64,000 bases of DNA, taken from Pelagicoccus sp. (lineage in GTDB: Bacteria > Verrucomicrobiota > Verrucomicrobiia > Opitutales > Opitutaceae). This document shows, one piece after another, positions 17,847-25,829 of this stretch. Made by a program: the position numbers and the translations under genes. The stretch lies in the NCBI GenBank assembly GCA_028284635.1, contig JANQRJ010000037.1, positions 1 to 64,000 of the forward strand, in the 5' to 3' direction. Position 1 is the first letter of the stretch. The number at the start of each line of letters is the position of its first letter. The notes beneath the pieces are model-generated. The model did no database searches. It was not told the origin of the DNA and saw nothing but the letters and a program-made list of their open reading frames with translations.

Positions 17847-18482
17847 CTAGTCTTGGCTGACAAGCTTCAGCTTGACCGCCAGGCGGGTCATGTCCGTGGC
17901 TCCCCGAAGGTTGAGCTTGCGCATGATGTTCGAGCGGTGGGCGTCTATAGTGCGGACGCTGAGATTGAAGGAACGGGCGATCTCCTTGGAGCTGTAGCCT
18001 TCGCCGACCATTTGGAGGACGTCGGTTTCGCGCGGGGTGAGCATCTTGAAGCTGTCGTTGTAGTCCTTGCTGGTGATGGGCTGGCGGAGCAGCTTGTAGG
18101 CTTCGGGAGAGTAGTAGACGGCGCCTTTGAGGATCTGGCCGATGGCGTCCTTGAGGCTCTCGATGGTGCTGTTTTTGGTGACGAGTCCGTTTACGCCGCG
18201 TTCGACGGTGTTCTTGACGATTTCGGGAGTGAAATGGGCTGAGACGAGTATGACTTTGCAGTCGGGGAGGCGGTCTTTGATGCGATTGAAGACGGTCAGA
18301 CCGCCGAGTTTCTTGATCTTGAGATCCAGGATTACGAGATCCGGTTGGAAGTCCATGCACGCTTGCAGACCTTCTTCGCCGTCATCGTACTGGCCCACGA
18401 CGTCCAGTCCGAAATCGGCTTTAAGAATGGAAACGGTGAGCTCTCTAAATAGGATCTGATCTTCGATTAGTATGACTTTCAT
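17847..18482 (-). CDS. NarL/FixJ-type response regulator
   Basis: This 211-residue protein has a receiver domain (about 1-120) with the acidic pocket IEDQ at 7-10, phospho-acceptor Asp53 (LVILDLKIKKLGG) and the conserved Ser/Thr and Lys region (VILVSAHF near 75; LVTKNS near 100), followed by a LuxR-type helix-turn-helix (LTPRETDVLQMVGEGYSSKEIARSFNLSVRTIDAHRSNIMRKL, about 147-190). It would bind DNA when phosphorylated. No sensor kinase adjoins it, so it is an orphan. Its 3' end faces the HPt gene and its 5' end faces the ketosynthase cluster across a 379-base gap. Confidence 0.93.
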   Translation of the reverse strand: MKVILIEDQILFRELTVSILKADFGLDVVGQYDDGEEGLQACMDFQPDLVILDLKIKKLGGLTVFNRIKDRLPDCKVILVSAHFTPEIVKNTVERGVNGLVTKNSTIESLKDAIGQILKGAVYYSPEAYKLLRQPITSKDYNDSFKMLTPRETDVLQMVGEGYSSKEIARSFNLSVRTIDAHRSNIMRKLNLRGATDMTRLAVKLKLVSQD

Positions 18483-18861
18483 ATGCTGGCGTTGGGATGG
18501 GAGATCGTAGGTGGGCGAGGGTTCTTGAATGTAGGGTGATAGTTTGTCCGTATTTTTACTGTAACCGTAAACGTCTCAGTAATGACGACAGGGGGGAGTT
18601 TAGCAACACGTTTGTTGCAAGTTTTGGGCCTGTCGATGGACTTTTCTTAGGCTTTTTTTACCTTGTCGGGTTTTTGTCGAAAAAATGGGGCGTTCTGTCT
18701 TCGAGACGTAGGGTAAAGAGTTCCGGACTTTTTCGCATGGGACCATGCCCCATTTCAATCCGCAATAGGTAGAGCTCGGGGTTTAGTGTTGAATGGCGTG
18801 AACTTTTGGCTAGCCCCAATGAGCTTTGCGGAAAATCTGCCGCCTCACCTAGATCCCAACA
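18483..18861. promoter_or_regulatory. Divergent intergenic region between response regulator and ketosynthase cluster
   Basis: The 379-base gap must hold the promoters for both divergent units. A small perfect stem, GCAACA (18603-18608) and TGTTGC (18613-18618) around CGTT, is a possible operator or leader hairpin. T- and A-rich patches occur at 18640-18690. I could not assign clear -35/-10 boxes, and no plausible small protein is seen. Confidence 0.3.
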
Positions 18862-20097
18862 ATGATAGAGAGCAGAGTCGTCATCACTGGAGTAGGGCTG
18901 ACCGCCCCTATTGGCAACAGCTTGGCCGAGTTTCGGCAGAGCCTTTTGCAGGGCCAAGCGGGCATCAGCCGGATCGACATGCGCTACATGGGCCAGGTTC
19001 TGGCTGGCGTTTGCGATTTCGACGCCCTGCGTTACCAGAAGAAGAAGGAGCTGAGAGTAGGGACTCGGGCAGGCAGCATCTCGATCTACTGCGCCCGTGA
19101 AGCCTTGCTGGATGCGGGTCTGGAAGCGGAGAACCTCGCTTCGGATCGCACTGGCATCTACGTCGGCACCACCGAGCACGGAAATGTGGAGACCGAGAAC
19201 GAGGTCTACAACATTTCCCAATTCGACTACGACACCAAGTACTGGTCGCACCACCACAATCCCCGTACCGTTTCCAACAACCCCGCTGGCGAGGTCTCCC
19301 TCAACCTCAAGGTCCACGGCCCGGCCTACACTGTAGGCGCGGCTTGCGCGGCGGGCAACCTCGGCTTGGTGCATGCCCTTCAGATGTTGCGGCTGGGCGA
19401 AGTGGATCTGGCAATTGCCGGTGGCGTTTCCGAGAGCGTTCGCACTTTCGGCATCTTCGCCGGCTTCAAGAGCCAGGGAGCCCTGGCCGAGCACGAGGAT
19501 CCGAACAAGGCCTCCCGCCCCTTCGACCTCAAGCGCAATGGCATTGTGGTCAGCGAGGGAGGCGCTCTCTACACGCTCGAACGGCTCGAGGACGCCCAGA
19601 CGCGAGGAGCGAAGATCTACGGCGAGATCGTCGGCTACCACGTCAATTCCGACGCGACTGACTATGTGCTGCCGAATCCTGCCCGCCAAGCCGAGTGCAT
19701 GCGAGCAGCTCTCGGGCGAGCCGGCATGCAGCCTGGCGATATCGACATCATCAATACGCATGCGACTGCTACTCCGATGGGTGACATCCAGGAATGCGCG
19801 GCCATCGGCGAGGTGTTTACCGACTGCCCCAAGACCCAGGTCAACAACACCAAAGGCTACATTGGCCATGCTATGGGAGCGGCCGGCGCCCTCGAGCTCG
19901 CGGGCAATTTGCCGGCCTTCGAAGACGGCCTCGTCCACCCCACGATCAACGTCGATGAGCTCGATCCGAAGTGCGACTTGCCTGGTCTGGTGATCAACGA
20001 AACCAAGCCAGCAAAACGGGTTGACGCCATTCTTAATAACTCCTTTGGTATGCTCGGTATCAACTCAGCGCTCATCGTGAAGCGCTTTTCGAACTAG
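18862..20097 (+). CDS. Beta-ketoacyl-ACP synthase (FabF/KAS II-like)
   Basis: This 411-residue thiolase-fold condensing enzyme adds a malonyl-ACP unit to an acyl chain by decarboxylative condensation. The catalytic triad is complete: Cys162 (VGAACAAGN), His300 (INTHATATPMGD) and His336 (NTKGYIGHAMGAAGA). Length and motifs match FabF and type II polyketide KS-alpha chains; the elongating Cys-His-His form is not a chain-length factor. It is followed 15 bases later by a dedicated acyl carrier protein and then an FAD oxidoreductase, so it is probably part of a special lipid or polyene pathway rather than the housekeeping fabF, which usually sits with other fab genes. Upstream ribosome site is weak. 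Confidence 0.92.
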   Translation: MIESRVVITGVGLTAPIGNSLAEFRQSLLQGQAGISRIDMRYMGQVLAGVCDFDALRYQKKKELRVGTRAGSISIYCAREALLDAGLEAENLASDRTGIYVGTTEHGNVETENEVYNISQFDYDTKYWSHHHNPRTVSNNPAGEVSLNLKVHGPAYTVGAACAAGNLGLVHALQMLRLGEVDLAIAGGVSESVRTFGIFAGFKSQGALAEHEDPNKASRPFDLKRNGIVVSEGGALYTLERLEDAQTRGAKIYGEIVGYHVNSDATDYVLPNPARQAECMRAALGRAGMQPGDIDIINTHATATPMGDIQECAAIGEVFTDCPKTQVNNTKGYIGHAMGAAGALELAGNLPAFEDGLVHPTINVDELDPKCDLPGLVINETKPAKRVDAILNNSFGMLGINSALIVKRFSN

Positions 20098-20112
20098 CTC
20101 AAGACGACCTAC

Positions 20113-20367
20113 ATGACCAAAGACGAATGCAAACAAGTGGTGCTCGACATCATCGCCGAAATCGCTCCAGACGAGGAACTTGGCGACGTAAAAGGCGAGG
20201 TTCCCCTGCGTGAGCAATTGGATCTCGATTCGATGGATTTCCTCGATATCGTGATGGAGCTGCGCAAGCAGCACGGCATAGAAGTGCCGGAAGCGGACTA
20301 CTCCCACCTGGCCTCCTTGGACAGCTGCGCGGAGTACCTCACGCCCAAGTTCAACGCCCTGGTCTGA
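20113..20367 (+). CDS. Acyl carrier protein
   Basis: At 84 residues it is the normal size of a discrete ACP. The phosphopantetheine site is Ser40 in LDLDSMDFLDIVMEL, close to the DSLD/DSMD consensus, and helices I-IV are recognisable. It starts 15 bases after the ketosynthase stop, so it is the cognate carrier of that enzyme. A strong terminator hairpin lies directly downstream (20400-20424). The housekeeping acpP is likely elsewhere. Confidence 0.93.
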   Translation: MTKDECKQVVLDIIAEIAPDEELGDVKGEVPLREQLDLDSMDFLDIVMELRKQHGIEVPEADYSHLASLDSCAEYLTPKFNALV

Positions 20368-20399
20368 CGGTTCTTCCTTTCTCCGACCAAACTCAATGG

Positions 20400-20424
20400 C
20401 CCGGCCCCTTCGGTCGGGTTTTTT
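20400..20424 (+). terminator. Rho-independent terminator after the acyl carrier protein
   Basis: Stem CCCGGCC (20400-20406) with GGTCGGG (20412-20418), one G-T pair, five-base loop, then six T residues (20419-20424). It lies between acp and the oxidoreductase that begins at 20440, so that last gene may be expressed by read-through only. Confidence 0.75.
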
Positions 20425-20439
20425 GTATCCGAATTTCAA

Positions 20440-21855
20440 TTGCAGGTGGAACACTACGACGTAGCGATCATCGGAGCCGGCATGTCCGGACTTTCCGCCG
20501 GCATCCGCTGCGCTCACTTCGGCAGGAAGGTCGTCATCCTCGAACAGCACAACGCTCCCGGCGGGCTCAACAGCTTCTATGCAAAGGACGGCCGCAAGTA
20601 CGACGTCGGACTGCACGCCATGACCAACTTCGCGCCGCCCAGCGAGCGCCGAGCTATTTTCAACAAGCTCCTGCGCCAGCTGCGCATCGATCGGTCGGAG
20701 CTCAACCTGATCGAGCAACGCTCCTCTCGTATCGCCTTTCCGGGTACGGATCTTCGCTTCAGTAACGATGAAGCGCTTCTGGAGAGCGAAGTCGCCCAAG
20801 CCTTTCCCCATCAGATCGACGGCTTCAAGCGCCTTAGCGAGACGGTCCGCGGTTTCGACGATCGGGAACTGGAAGCCCCCTACCGCTCCGCTCGTGTCTG
20901 GGTGGAAGGCTTCGTGAGCGATCCGCTCCTGCAGGACATGATCTTCTGCCCCCTCATGTACTACGGTTCAGCAGTGGAAGACGATATGGACGTTGGGCAG
21001 TTCGTAGTCATGTTTCGCTCCATCTTCCACGAAGGTTTCGCCCGTCCGGTAGACGGCATCCGAAGGCTCATCCGTGTGGTCCTGGACCGCTATCGCAAGC
21101 TAGGCGGTATCCGAAAAATGAAGACTGGAGTTCGCCGCCTGCGGATCGAGTCAGGCAAGGTCTCTCGCATCGAACTCGAAAATGGGGGAGAAATAAGCGC
21201 CAGCGTCGTACTCTCCTGTGCCGGATTGCCCGAGACCTATGCCCTCATCCAGCCTCCAGTCTCCGAGGACCTTCCCTCGCTCCAGGGCAGGCTATCCTTT
21301 GCGGAGACCATTGCGGTCTATCGGAGCCTGCCCGAGACCTGGGGTTGGGGCGACGATACGATCGTCTTCTTCAATCGCTCCGAGCGTTTCCATTATCGCG
21401 ACGCCAGCGATGCCGTCGATCTCGCCAGCGGCGTGCTGTGCTTCCCGAACAACTTCGAATTCGGCGATCGGGCTCTCAGCGAGGGAGTGGTCCGCGTGAC
21501 CTGTCTCGCCAATCACGACCTTTGGAGATCCTACGACGAAGCCGAATACGCCGAAGCGAAGCGCGTATGGTTCGAGCGGATACAAGGCGCTATTCTTCCC
21601 TTGATGCCTGAGTTTACCCGAGACTTCTCTAGCGAGCTTGTAGCTACCGATATGTTTACCCCCAAGACGGTCCATCGTTTCACCCGTCGCAGCCGCGGCG
21701 CTATCTACGGCTCGCCTACCAAGATCAAAGACGGCAAAACTCCCGTCTCGAATCTCTTCCTTTGCGGCACGGACCAAGGCTACCTCGGCATCGTCGGCAG
21801 CATGCTCAGCGGCGTAGTCATGGCCAACGAGCATGTTTTGAAGGGAGTAGGCTGA
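20440..21855 (+). CDS. FAD-dependent oxidoreductase of the phytoene desaturase/carotenoid isomerase type
   Basis: This flavoprotein has about 471 residues. The start is TTG at 20440 or, more simply, GTG at 20446 giving VEHYDVAIIGAGMSGLSAG. The FAD-binding Rossmann motif is IIGAGMSGLSAGIRCAHFG (near 9-27). The segment near 33-50 (VVILEQHNAPGGLNSFY) is the usual dinucleotide-binding continuation. The C-terminal NLFLCGTDQGYLGIVGSMLSG (near 443-463) is the flavin-contact motif of CrtI/CrtISO-type enzymes. Enzymes of this type remove hydrogens from or isomerise polyenes. The order KS-ACP-oxidoreductase suggests it desaturates or isomerises the product made on the ACP; that is inference. Confidence 0.82.
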   Translation: MQVEHYDVAIIGAGMSGLSAGIRCAHFGRKVVILEQHNAPGGLNSFYAKDGRKYDVGLHAMTNFAPPSERRAIFNKLLRQLRIDRSELNLIEQRSSRIAFPGTDLRFSNDEALLESEVAQAFPHQIDGFKRLSETVRGFDDRELEAPYRSARVWVEGFVSDPLLQDMIFCPLMYYGSAVEDDMDVGQFVVMFRSIFHEGFARPVDGIRRLIRVVLDRYRKLGGIRKMKTGVRRLRIESGKVSRIELENGGEISASVVLSCAGLPETYALIQPPVSEDLPSLQGRLSFAETIAVYRSLPETWGWGDDTIVFFNRSERFHYRDASDAVDLASGVLCFPNNFEFGDRALSEGVVRVTCLANHDLWRSYDEAEYAEAKRVWFERIQGAILPLMPEFTRDFSSELVATDMFTPKTVHRFTRRSRGAIYGSPTKIKDGKTPVSNLFLCGTDQGYLGIVGSMLSGVVMANEHVLKGVG

Positions 21856-22078
21856 AGGCTGAGGACTGAAGGTGGAGAGTGTTCCGTAGCGCGGAGCTTT
21901 AGCCCGCGTCCGTCGGAGACCTCCTCATCCCCCTCGTCATCTTCATCCTCATCCCATGATAAAGATGAGGATGAGGAAAACGATGAGGAATTGCTACGGC
22001 CGCGGGTTAAAGCTCCGCGCTACGTTGCAAGTGTAACACGACACTATGCTCCTTCAGCCTTCGGCCCTCAGCCTAAAC
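21849..22078. repeat. Nested inverted repeats in the gap after the oxidoreductase
   Basis: Outer arms GGCTGAAGGCTGAGG... (about 21850-21872) and ...CCTTCAGCCTTCGGCC (about 22051-22076) are approximate complements. Inside them lie 23-base arms starting GTAGCGCGGAGC (21886-21908) and ending GCTCCGCGCTAC (22001-22023). Inside those is a third pair of CCTCATC-rich and GATGAGG-rich arms (about 21919-21994). Together they form a long imperfect hairpin between two converging genes. Confidence 0.75.
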
Positions 22079-22098
22079 CCCTGGCGAGCTCCGCTCGC

Positions 22099-22452
22099 CT
22101 AGTACCAGAAAATCACGTACGCGAAGAGTCCGGCGAGCGAGGCGAATGCCAGTCCGCCGAAGATCATGCAACCGCGTTTCGTATCGAGAACGGCGCTACG
22201 TGTGTCGGGCCCTAGTTCGTCGTAGAGTTCGGAGGCGACTTGCTCTGCCGAAGCTTCTTCCGGATCGGGAACCTCGAGAGATTCAGTCACTAGGCGCTTC
22301 TCGGAGATAGCTTCGAGCAAACGGCTTGTCTTTGGCGAAGAGGACGGGGCATGGGCAAGCGTCTCTCGATCTATCTCCAGTTCGATCCAGTTGAGTTGCT
22401 CTAGGATGAGTTCCTTTTGGCGCCGCAGTTGGGCAAGTCGTTTGCTGCTCAT
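22099..22452 (-). CDS. Small single-pass membrane protein of unknown function
   Basis: This 117-residue protein has an N-terminal basic coiled-coil-like helix (RLAQLRRQKELILEQLNWIELEIDRE, about 5-30), a polar acidic middle, and one C-terminal membrane segment (MIFGGLAFASLAGLFAYVIFWY, about 96-117) right at the end. The tail-anchored layout puts the helical part in the cytoplasm. I do not recognise a family. It is monocistronic: the near-perfect palindrome at 22547-22584 lies 95 bases upstream of its ATG, and the rpmA terminator lies beyond that. Confidence 0.6.
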   Translation of the reverse strand: MSSKRLAQLRRQKELILEQLNWIELEIDRETLAHAPSSSPKTSRLLEAISEKRLVTESLEVPDPEEASAEQVASELYDELGPDTRSAVLDTKRGCMIFGGLAFASLAGLFAYVIFWY

Positions 22453-22546
22453 TGCTTATCGACTCAAATCGACACTGCAGGCGCCTAGTTGAGCGGTCGG
22501 AACGCTTTCCGTTCCTTCTCCACTGTAGCTCGCCTGCGACCGGCCC

Positions 22547-22584
22547 GCGCAAATAACTTTCCAACGTTGGAAAGTTATTTGCGC
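22547..22584. repeat. Perfect 38-bp palindrome centred on CCAACGTTGG
   Basis: Every one of the 19 base pairs matches about a centre between 22565 and 22566: GCGC, then AAATAACTTT, then CCAAC|GTTGG, then the complement. It lies 95 bases upstream of the small membrane protein gene. A second copy of the type is at 27433-27468. Confidence 0.85.
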
Positions 22585-22632
22585 CGTTTAGGAGGGGTTG
22601 GCGCGGCGTTCGACTGGGACGCAAACGCGAAA

Positions 22633-22660
22633 AAGCCCTCCTCTTTTCGGAGAAGGGCTT
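22633..22660 (-). terminator. Terminator downstream of rpmA
   Basis: AAGCCCT (22633-22639) pairs with AGGGCTT (22654-22660), extended by CTC/GAG after one mismatch. On the minus strand the stem is followed by a TTTT run, so it should end the rplU-rpmA transcript. Confidence 0.65.
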
Positions 22661-22688
22661 GGGAAAGCTGGGTTTGCTTTGGGCCTGC

Positions 22689-22931
22689 TTAGGCTTCGAC
22701 GGCTACCTTGCGGTGGGCCTTGTCGAAGACGACCTTGCCGTCGCTGAGAGCGAAAAGGGTGTGGTCGCGGCCCATGCCGACGTTTGCTCCGGGGTGGAAG
22801 CGAGTGCCGCGCTGGCGTACGATGATATTGCCTGCGATGACGGACTCGCCGCCGAACTTCTTCACTCCGAGGTTCTTGGGATTGGAGTCGCGTCCGTTCT
22901 TGGAAGTGCCTTGTCCTTTTTTATGAGCCAT
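22689..22931 (-). CDS. rpmA: 50S ribosomal protein bL27
   Basis: At 80 residues it starts [16 protein letters not shown], the typical bL27 start whose N-terminal tail reaches the peptidyl transferase centre. [22 protein letters not shown] is the family core. Unlike Firmicutes bL27, there is no N-terminal extension that needs cleavage. It follows rplU by 33 bases on the minus strand, the normal order. Confidence 0.97.
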   Translation of the reverse strand: MAHKKGQGTSKNGRDSNPKNLGVKKFGGESVIAGNIIVRQRGTRFHPGANVGMGRDHTLFALSDGKVVFDKAHRKVAVEA

Positions 22932-22964
22932 GACGGAAGATCTTTGCTGCTGCGCTGCTGGTTT

Positions 22965-23279
22965 TTAGGATTCGATGGAGTCGATCTTGATGACGGAGAG
23001 CTCTTGGCGATGGCCGCGGCGGCGCTCGTATCCCTTGCGCTTCTTCTTTTTAAAGACGACGATCTTGCGACCGCGCTTGTTTTCGAGAACGGTTGCGGAG
23101 ACCTTCGCTCCATCGACGTATGGCGAGCCAAGCTTGAAGGCGTCGCCTTCGCCGAGGGTAAGGATTTCGTTGATCTCGAGCTTGGAGCCAGCTTCCGTGC
23201 CTGGGTAGCGGTTCAGCGTCAGAACGTCGCCCTCTTGTACGGTGAGCTGTTTGCCCTGGGTCTGGATAGTTGCTTTCAT
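22965..23279 (-). CDS. rplU: 50S ribosomal protein bL21
   Basis: The chosen ATG at 23279 gives 104 residues starting [18 protein letters not shown], the usual bL21 length; the longer in-frame start at 23327 adds 16 residues with no family support. The [16 protein letters not shown] segment near 80-95 is the RNA-binding loop of the family. It forms an operon with rpmA. The methyltransferase gene is divergent, with only about 75 bases between the two start codons for both promoters. Confidence 0.95.
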   Translation of the reverse strand: MKATIQTQGKQLTVQEGDVLTLNRYPGTEAGSKLEINEILTLGEGDAFKLGSPYVDGAKVSATVLENKRGRKIVVFKKKKRKGYERRRGHRQELSVIKIDSIES

Positions 23280-23353
23280 CGTAAAATCGAAACGGCCTAA
23301 AAAGGTGGCTTCGTCCAGTTTGATCAATCTTTTTATCCAAAAAAATCCGACTA

Positions 23354-24088
23354 ATGGATATCGAGCGCATGCGCGGGTACTTCGATGAGGCTTCGACGAT
23401 CGAGCACTATGCGCGAGCGGTGGCGAAGGTCGGCCTCTGGGAGTCCGAGAAGCTGTTGGCCCGGAGAAACTTCGCGAGGGAAGAGCGCTTGCTGGACCTC
23501 GGTTGTGGCGCCGGTCGGGTGGCGATTGGCCTCTGGGAGTTAGGCTATGTCGAGGTTTTGGGCGCCGATCTCGCTCCAGCCATGGTCGCTCGGGCGAAGG
23601 AGATTGCGAAGCGTTTGGGCTGTCCTTGGCGCTTCGAACCGCAAGACGCCACGCGGCTCAGCTACGCTGACGAGAGCTTCGATGGGGTGATCTTCGCCTT
23701 CAATGGCCTGATGCAGATCCCTGGATCGGCGAACCGCCAGAAGGCTTTGGGCGAGGTGTTTCGCGTCTTGCGTCCTGGCGGTCGTTTTCTGTTTTCCACG
23801 CTGGATCGGGAGGATGCTCTCTACAGTCGCGTCTTTGCTGACTCGGGCGACTACCACCACGACTTGTCGCGCAACCCGTATTTGCTGGACTACGGCGATC
23901 GCCATTTCGCTACCGAGCACGGAACGACTTTCATGCATGTGCCCACTCGAGTGGAAATGCTACAAGCTCTGGAGTCGATTGGCTTTGAGCTGCTGGAAGA
24001 CGCGATGCGCAGCGATCTAGCCCAGGAATCCGCCGTTACGCTCGATTTTTCTGAAGATTGTCGACTTTGGGTGGCTCGCAAATCCTAG
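23354..24088 (+). CDS. Class I SAM-dependent methyltransferase
   Basis: This 244-residue protein has motif [16 protein letters not shown], at about 46-60, an acidic residue ending strand 2 ([10 protein letters not shown] near 74), motif [16 protein letters not shown] near 113, and [16 protein letters not shown] near 141. These are the hallmarks of the UbiE/Methyltransf_11/25 fold. The N-terminal [24 protein letters not shown] is a lid-like helical segment. Substrate is unknown; small molecule is more likely than RNA because no RNA-binding domain is present. It is divergent from rplU. Confidence 0.88.
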   Translation: MDIERMRGYFDEASTIEHYARAVAKVGLWESEKLLARRNFAREERLLDLGCGAGRVAIGLWELGYVEVLGADLAPAMVARAKEIAKRLGCPWRFEPQDATRLSYADESFDGVIFAFNGLMQIPGSANRQKALGEVFRVLRPGGRFLFSTLDREDALYSRVFADSGDYHHDLSRNPYLLDYGDRHFATEHGTTFMHVPTRVEMLQALESIGFELLEDAMRSDLAQESAVTLDFSEDCRLWVARKS

Positions 24089-24245
24089 TGTCGTGTCACC
24101 TGGGGGGATAGGCGAAGCCTGGCCAATCAAAATGATCGCTTCGTTGGGCGCTTTGGCGACGGTTCTTCAGGCTGTCAAAAATCTCTTTACGCTAGGGGCT
24201 CTCGGTTCATAGTGCGGGGCTTTCTAAAAAACCAGGACCCTCACG

Positions 24246-25727
24246 ATGAGCAGAAAAAACTACTTCAACACGCTGACACTGGCCCAGAAGCTCGAGCAGC
24301 TCGGCCGTTGCCGCTTCATGAATCCCTCCGAGTTCAACGGAGTCGAAGCCCTCAAGGGCAAGAAGGTGGTAATCGTGGGCTGCGGCGCTCAGGGCCTCAA
24401 CCAGGGTCTGAACATGAGGGACTCCGGCCTTGATGTCAGCTACGCCCTGCGTTCCTCGGCTATCGAGGAGAAGCGTCAGTCCTGGAGCAATGCCACGGAA
24501 AACGGCTTCCCTGTCGGTACCTACGAGGAAACGCTTCCAACTGCCGATCTCGTTCTCAATCTCACTCCGGACAAGCAGCACACTGCGGTGGTTGGCGCGG
24601 TGCAGCCTCTGATGAAGGAGGGCGCTTGTCTGGCCTACAGTCACGGCTTCAACATCGTGGAAGAGGGCATGGAGATTCGCAAGGACCTCACGGTTGTCAT
24701 GGTTGCTCCCAAGAGCCCGGGCACTGAAGTGCGCGAAGAGTACAAGCGCGGCTTTGGCGTGCCGACCCTTCTTGCGGTTCACACGGAAAACGATCCGAAG
24801 GGCGAAGGCTGGGATATCGCGAAGGCCTATGCCTGTGCCACTGGCGGCGACCGGGCCGGCTGTCTCGAGTCGAGCTTCATCGCCGAAGTGAAGTCCGACC
24901 TGATGGGCGAGCAGACAATCCTCTGCGGTCTGCTGCAGGCTGGTTCGCTGCTTGCCTATGACAAGATGGTGGCGAAGGGCATTGATGCTGGCTGGGCGTC
25001 GAAATTCGTGCAGCACAGTTTCGATACCATTTGCGAGGCTCTCAAGCACGGCGGCATCACCAACATGATGGATCGCCTGAGCAATCCGGCCAAGCTCAAG
25101 GCATTCGAGCTGTCCGAGCAGCTCAAGGACATCATGCGCGACTTGTTCGACAAGCATCAGGAGGACATCATGTCCGGCGCCTTCTCCAACGGAATGATGG
25201 CCGACTGGGACAACGGCGACAAGGACCTGCTCGCCTGGCGCGAAGCCACCAACGAGACTGCTTTCGAAAAGTCGACTCCTGCGGATGTCGAGATTGCCGA
25301 GCAAGAGTACTTCGACAAGGGCATCCTCATGGTCGCTTTCATCCGAGCTGGCGTCGAGCTCGCCTACGAATCGATGACCGACGCAGGTATCAAGCCCGAG
25401 TCCGCCTATTACGAGTCTCTGCACGAAACTCCGCTGATCGCCAATCTGATTGGGCGCAAGAAGCTCTACGAGATGAACAAGGTCATCTCCGACACTGCTG
25501 AATACGGCTGCTATCTCTTTTCCAACGCCGCCGTCCCGCTGCTCGCCGACTTCATGTCCAGTGTTGATACGGATGTCATCGGCAACGGTCTCGGCGTTGC
25601 GGACAGTGCGGTAGACAACCAGGAACTCGTAGCGGTCAATGCCAAGATCCGCAGCCATGGCGTCGAGCGGATCGGCGCTGTCTTGCGTGGCCACATGACC
25701 GCGATGAAGAAGATCGCCGTCGGCTAG
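24246..25727 (+). CDS. ilvC: Ketol-acid reductoisomerase, class II (long form)
   Basis: IlvC isomerises and reduces acetolactate and acetohydroxybutyrate with NADPH, in valine, leucine and isoleucine synthesis. At 493 residues with two IlvC C-terminal domains it is the long E. coli type. The start [20 protein letters not shown] matches the family, and the Rossmann motif is [21 protein letters not shown] (near 38-58), followed by [13 protein letters not shown] for NADPH. Metal-binding acidic residues lie in the [19 protein letters not shown] segment. The other ilv genes are not in the window. A palindromic repeat follows. Confidence 0.96.
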   Translation: MSRKNYFNTLTLAQKLEQLGRCRFMNPSEFNGVEALKGKKVVIVGCGAQGLNQGLNMRDSGLDVSYALRSSAIEEKRQSWSNATENGFPVGTYEETLPTADLVLNLTPDKQHTAVVGAVQPLMKEGACLAYSHGFNIVEEGMEIRKDLTVVMVAPKSPGTEVREEYKRGFGVPTLLAVHTENDPKGEGWDIAKAYACATGGDRAGCLESSFIAEVKSDLMGEQTILCGLLQAGSLLAYDKMVAKGIDAGWASKFVQHSFDTICEALKHGGITNMMDRLSNPAKLKAFELSEQLKDIMRDLFDKHQEDIMSGAFSNGMMADWDNGDKDLLAWREATNETAFEKSTPADVEIAEQEYFDKGILMVAFIRAGVELAYESMTDAGIKPESAYYESLHETPLIANLIGRKKLYEMNKVISDTAEYGCYLFSNAAVPLLADFMSSVDTDVIGNGLGVADSAVDNQELVAVNAKIRSHGVERIGAVLRGHMTAMKKIAVG

Positions 25728-25748
25728 GCATCTTTCATCTGGTCTGTC

Positions 25749-25823
25749 GTAGCGCGGAGCTTCAGCCCGCGTCCGCTGAGAATCGATCCTGCAACACGGA
25801 CGCGGGCTGAAGCTCCGCGCTAC
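25749..25823. repeat. Inverted repeat with perfect 27-bp arms, between ilvC and wzi-like gene
   Basis: The left arm (25749-25775, starting GTAGCGCGGAGC) and right arm (25797-25823, ending GCTCCGCGCTAC) are exact complements around a 21-base loop. The arms match most of the 23-base arms at 21886-22023. It lies between converging genes, so it could stop or stabilise both transcripts. Confidence 0.8.
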
Positions 25824-25829
25824 GAAATC

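Noticed and set aside
24207..25694. 495-residue minus-strand frame opposite ilvC
   Set aside because: ilvC is complete with its motifs; the antisense frame has low-complexity composition.
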